Source: Stutzerimonas urumqiensis
Lineage (GTDB): Bacteria; Pseudomonadota; Gammaproteobacteria; Pseudomonadales; Pseudomonadaceae
Reading direction: 5' to 3'
DNA length: 64,000 bases
Assembly (NCBI RefSeq): GCF_003640395.1
Contig: NZ_RBZQ01000003.1
Location: 124,001 to 188,000 of the forward strand
Each line of letters begins with the position of its first letter. Position 1 is the first letter of the stretch. Below, in pieces: positions 63,537 through 64,000 of this stretch. The position numbers and the translations under genes are program-made. The notes beneath the pieces are model-generated. The model was not told the DNA's origin. It did not search any database and saw only the letters and a list, made by a program, of their open reading frames with translations.

Positions 63537-63896
63537 GAGCGAGGCCGATCAGCCGAGCAGGCGAAGCGTTGCCCGTCGTGCCGTCGCCAGGGCAGTCTCT
63601 TAGCGTTCCGAAGGGTCGGTCGCGCCATCGCAGCGCCCGTTCCTCAAAGGGATCTGAGATCGATTCACATGGCTTAAGCCGCGCCTTTTCGAATACGAAA
63701 CCCGGCCATCGGGCCCGCGGGCGGCCATCCCCTGCGCGCACGCCGGAAGTACCGGCTCCAGGCGCAAGCTGTTCAGCCGCCACAGCCACCCCACAGCCAG
63801 CCTTCCTGAACTTGCCCGCTGCTGCCGGCTCAAACCTTGACGCCAACTGCCTTACCCATGTAGTTCCTGCATTCGCCAGGAATCGAGATAGCCCAG
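63537..63896. other. intergenic stretch without recognised gene
   Basis: Between the paired palindromes and the response-regulator start I see no convincing coding frame, RNA gene or repeat. The open frames crossing it lack a ribosome site, family similarity and normal composition. A promoter for the response regulator should be here but none stands out. Confidence 0.5.
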
Positions 63897-64000
63897 ATGA
63901 CCCTACCGCCGTGCCCACGGACCGTCCTGCTGGTCGAGGACGAGCCTCATATCCTGAACCTGCTGTCGGATTACCTTGCCGGCGAGGGGTATCAGGTGCT
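63897..64000 (+). CDS. response regulator, N-terminal part (cut by window edge)
   Basis: The first 34 codons from the ATG at 63897, MTLPPCPRTVLLVEDEPHIL and on to LSDYLAGEGYQV, show a CheY-like receiver domain: beta-1 VLLVEDE with the acidic pair that holds Mg2+ and the first helix. The phosphorylatable Asp lies beyond the window, so the output domain is unknown. Whether it could activate the sigma-54 promoter upstream of the DUF3509 gene depends on that missing part. Confidence 0.85.
   Translation, partial: MTLPPCPRTVLLVEDEPHILNLLSDYLAGEGYQV

Noticed and set aside
63457-63918. 153-codon minus-strand frame filling the gap before the response regulator
   Set aside because: It overlaps the start of the receiver domain gene and both palindromes, has no ribosome site and no recognisable family.

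Overview
The window is high-GC, densely coded DNA from a gammaproteobacterium of the Pseudomonas lineage. The gene order aroB-aroK-pilQPONM / ponA / maeB / nuclease-rpmE / priA-argS-SPOR-hslVU-DUF971 ... ubiE-ubiJ-ubiB-hisI-hisE-tatABC-rsmE is the conserved Pseudomonas order. A glycogen phosphorylase and an exported pullulanase-type enzyme, and the absence of the pha (polyhydroxyalkanoate) cluster from its usual place between DUF971 and ubiE, make the starch-using Pseudomonas stutzeri group (Stutzerimonas) my best guess. That placement is inference. I saw no rRNA, tRNA, CRISPR array or intact insertion sequence.

Layout. 1-5750 (minus): shikimate genes aroB (cut by the window edge) and aroK after the type IV pilus assembly operon pilMNOPQ, whose reading frames mostly overlap by a few bases. 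5928-8357 (plus): divergent ponA. 8502-11000 (minus): malic enzyme, an exported nuclease and ribosomal protein L31. 11171-18338 (plus): priA, argS, an FtsN-like SPOR protein, the heat-shock protease hslVU and DUF971. 18491-25419 (plus): ubiquinone genes, hisI/hisE, tatABC, rsmE and two small genes. 25429-32184 (minus): dtd, pip, lipocalin, a small lipoprotein, DUF924, fbp and glgP. 32383-38327: small enzymes and nucleotide-handling genes (cysQ, nudE, yrfG), then a cNMP/CBS/DUF294 signalling protein coupled to a DEDDh exonuclease.

38363-46401 looks like accessory DNA: a complete iron-siderophore cell-surface-signalling module (ECF sigma factor behind a putative Fur box, FecR regulator, STN-bearing TonB receptor, PepSY reductase, small membrane protein), followed by a PAAR-phospholipase type VI effector with a DUF2931 lipoprotein as likely immunity protein. 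It sits between the DUF294/exonuclease pair and an actP-DUF485 acetate permease pair that I would expect to be neighbours. 48874-64000 holds the pullulanase-type enzyme, an HD-GYP protein, an acyltransferase, dbpA, a PhoX-like Tat substrate, a YccS-like membrane protein, a solute-binding protein, a flavoprotein, two small lipoproteins, a hemerythrin, a DUF3509 gene and the start of a response regulator.

The most interesting signals are regulatory. (1) A near-consensus sigma-54 promoter (63411-63426) lies in front of the DUF3509 gene, with two TTGCA-N3-TGCAA-like sites 31 bp apart about 100-130 bp upstream. (2) hslV has a near-perfect sigma-32 promoter whose -10 box is also one arm of an inverted repeat, the other arm covering the hslV ribosome binding site. 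(3) The rpmE terminator hairpin is in frame inside the signal peptide of the next gene. (4) The ponA/pilM divergent region carries three copies of one octamer, two of them forming an inverted repeat around a TATAAT box.
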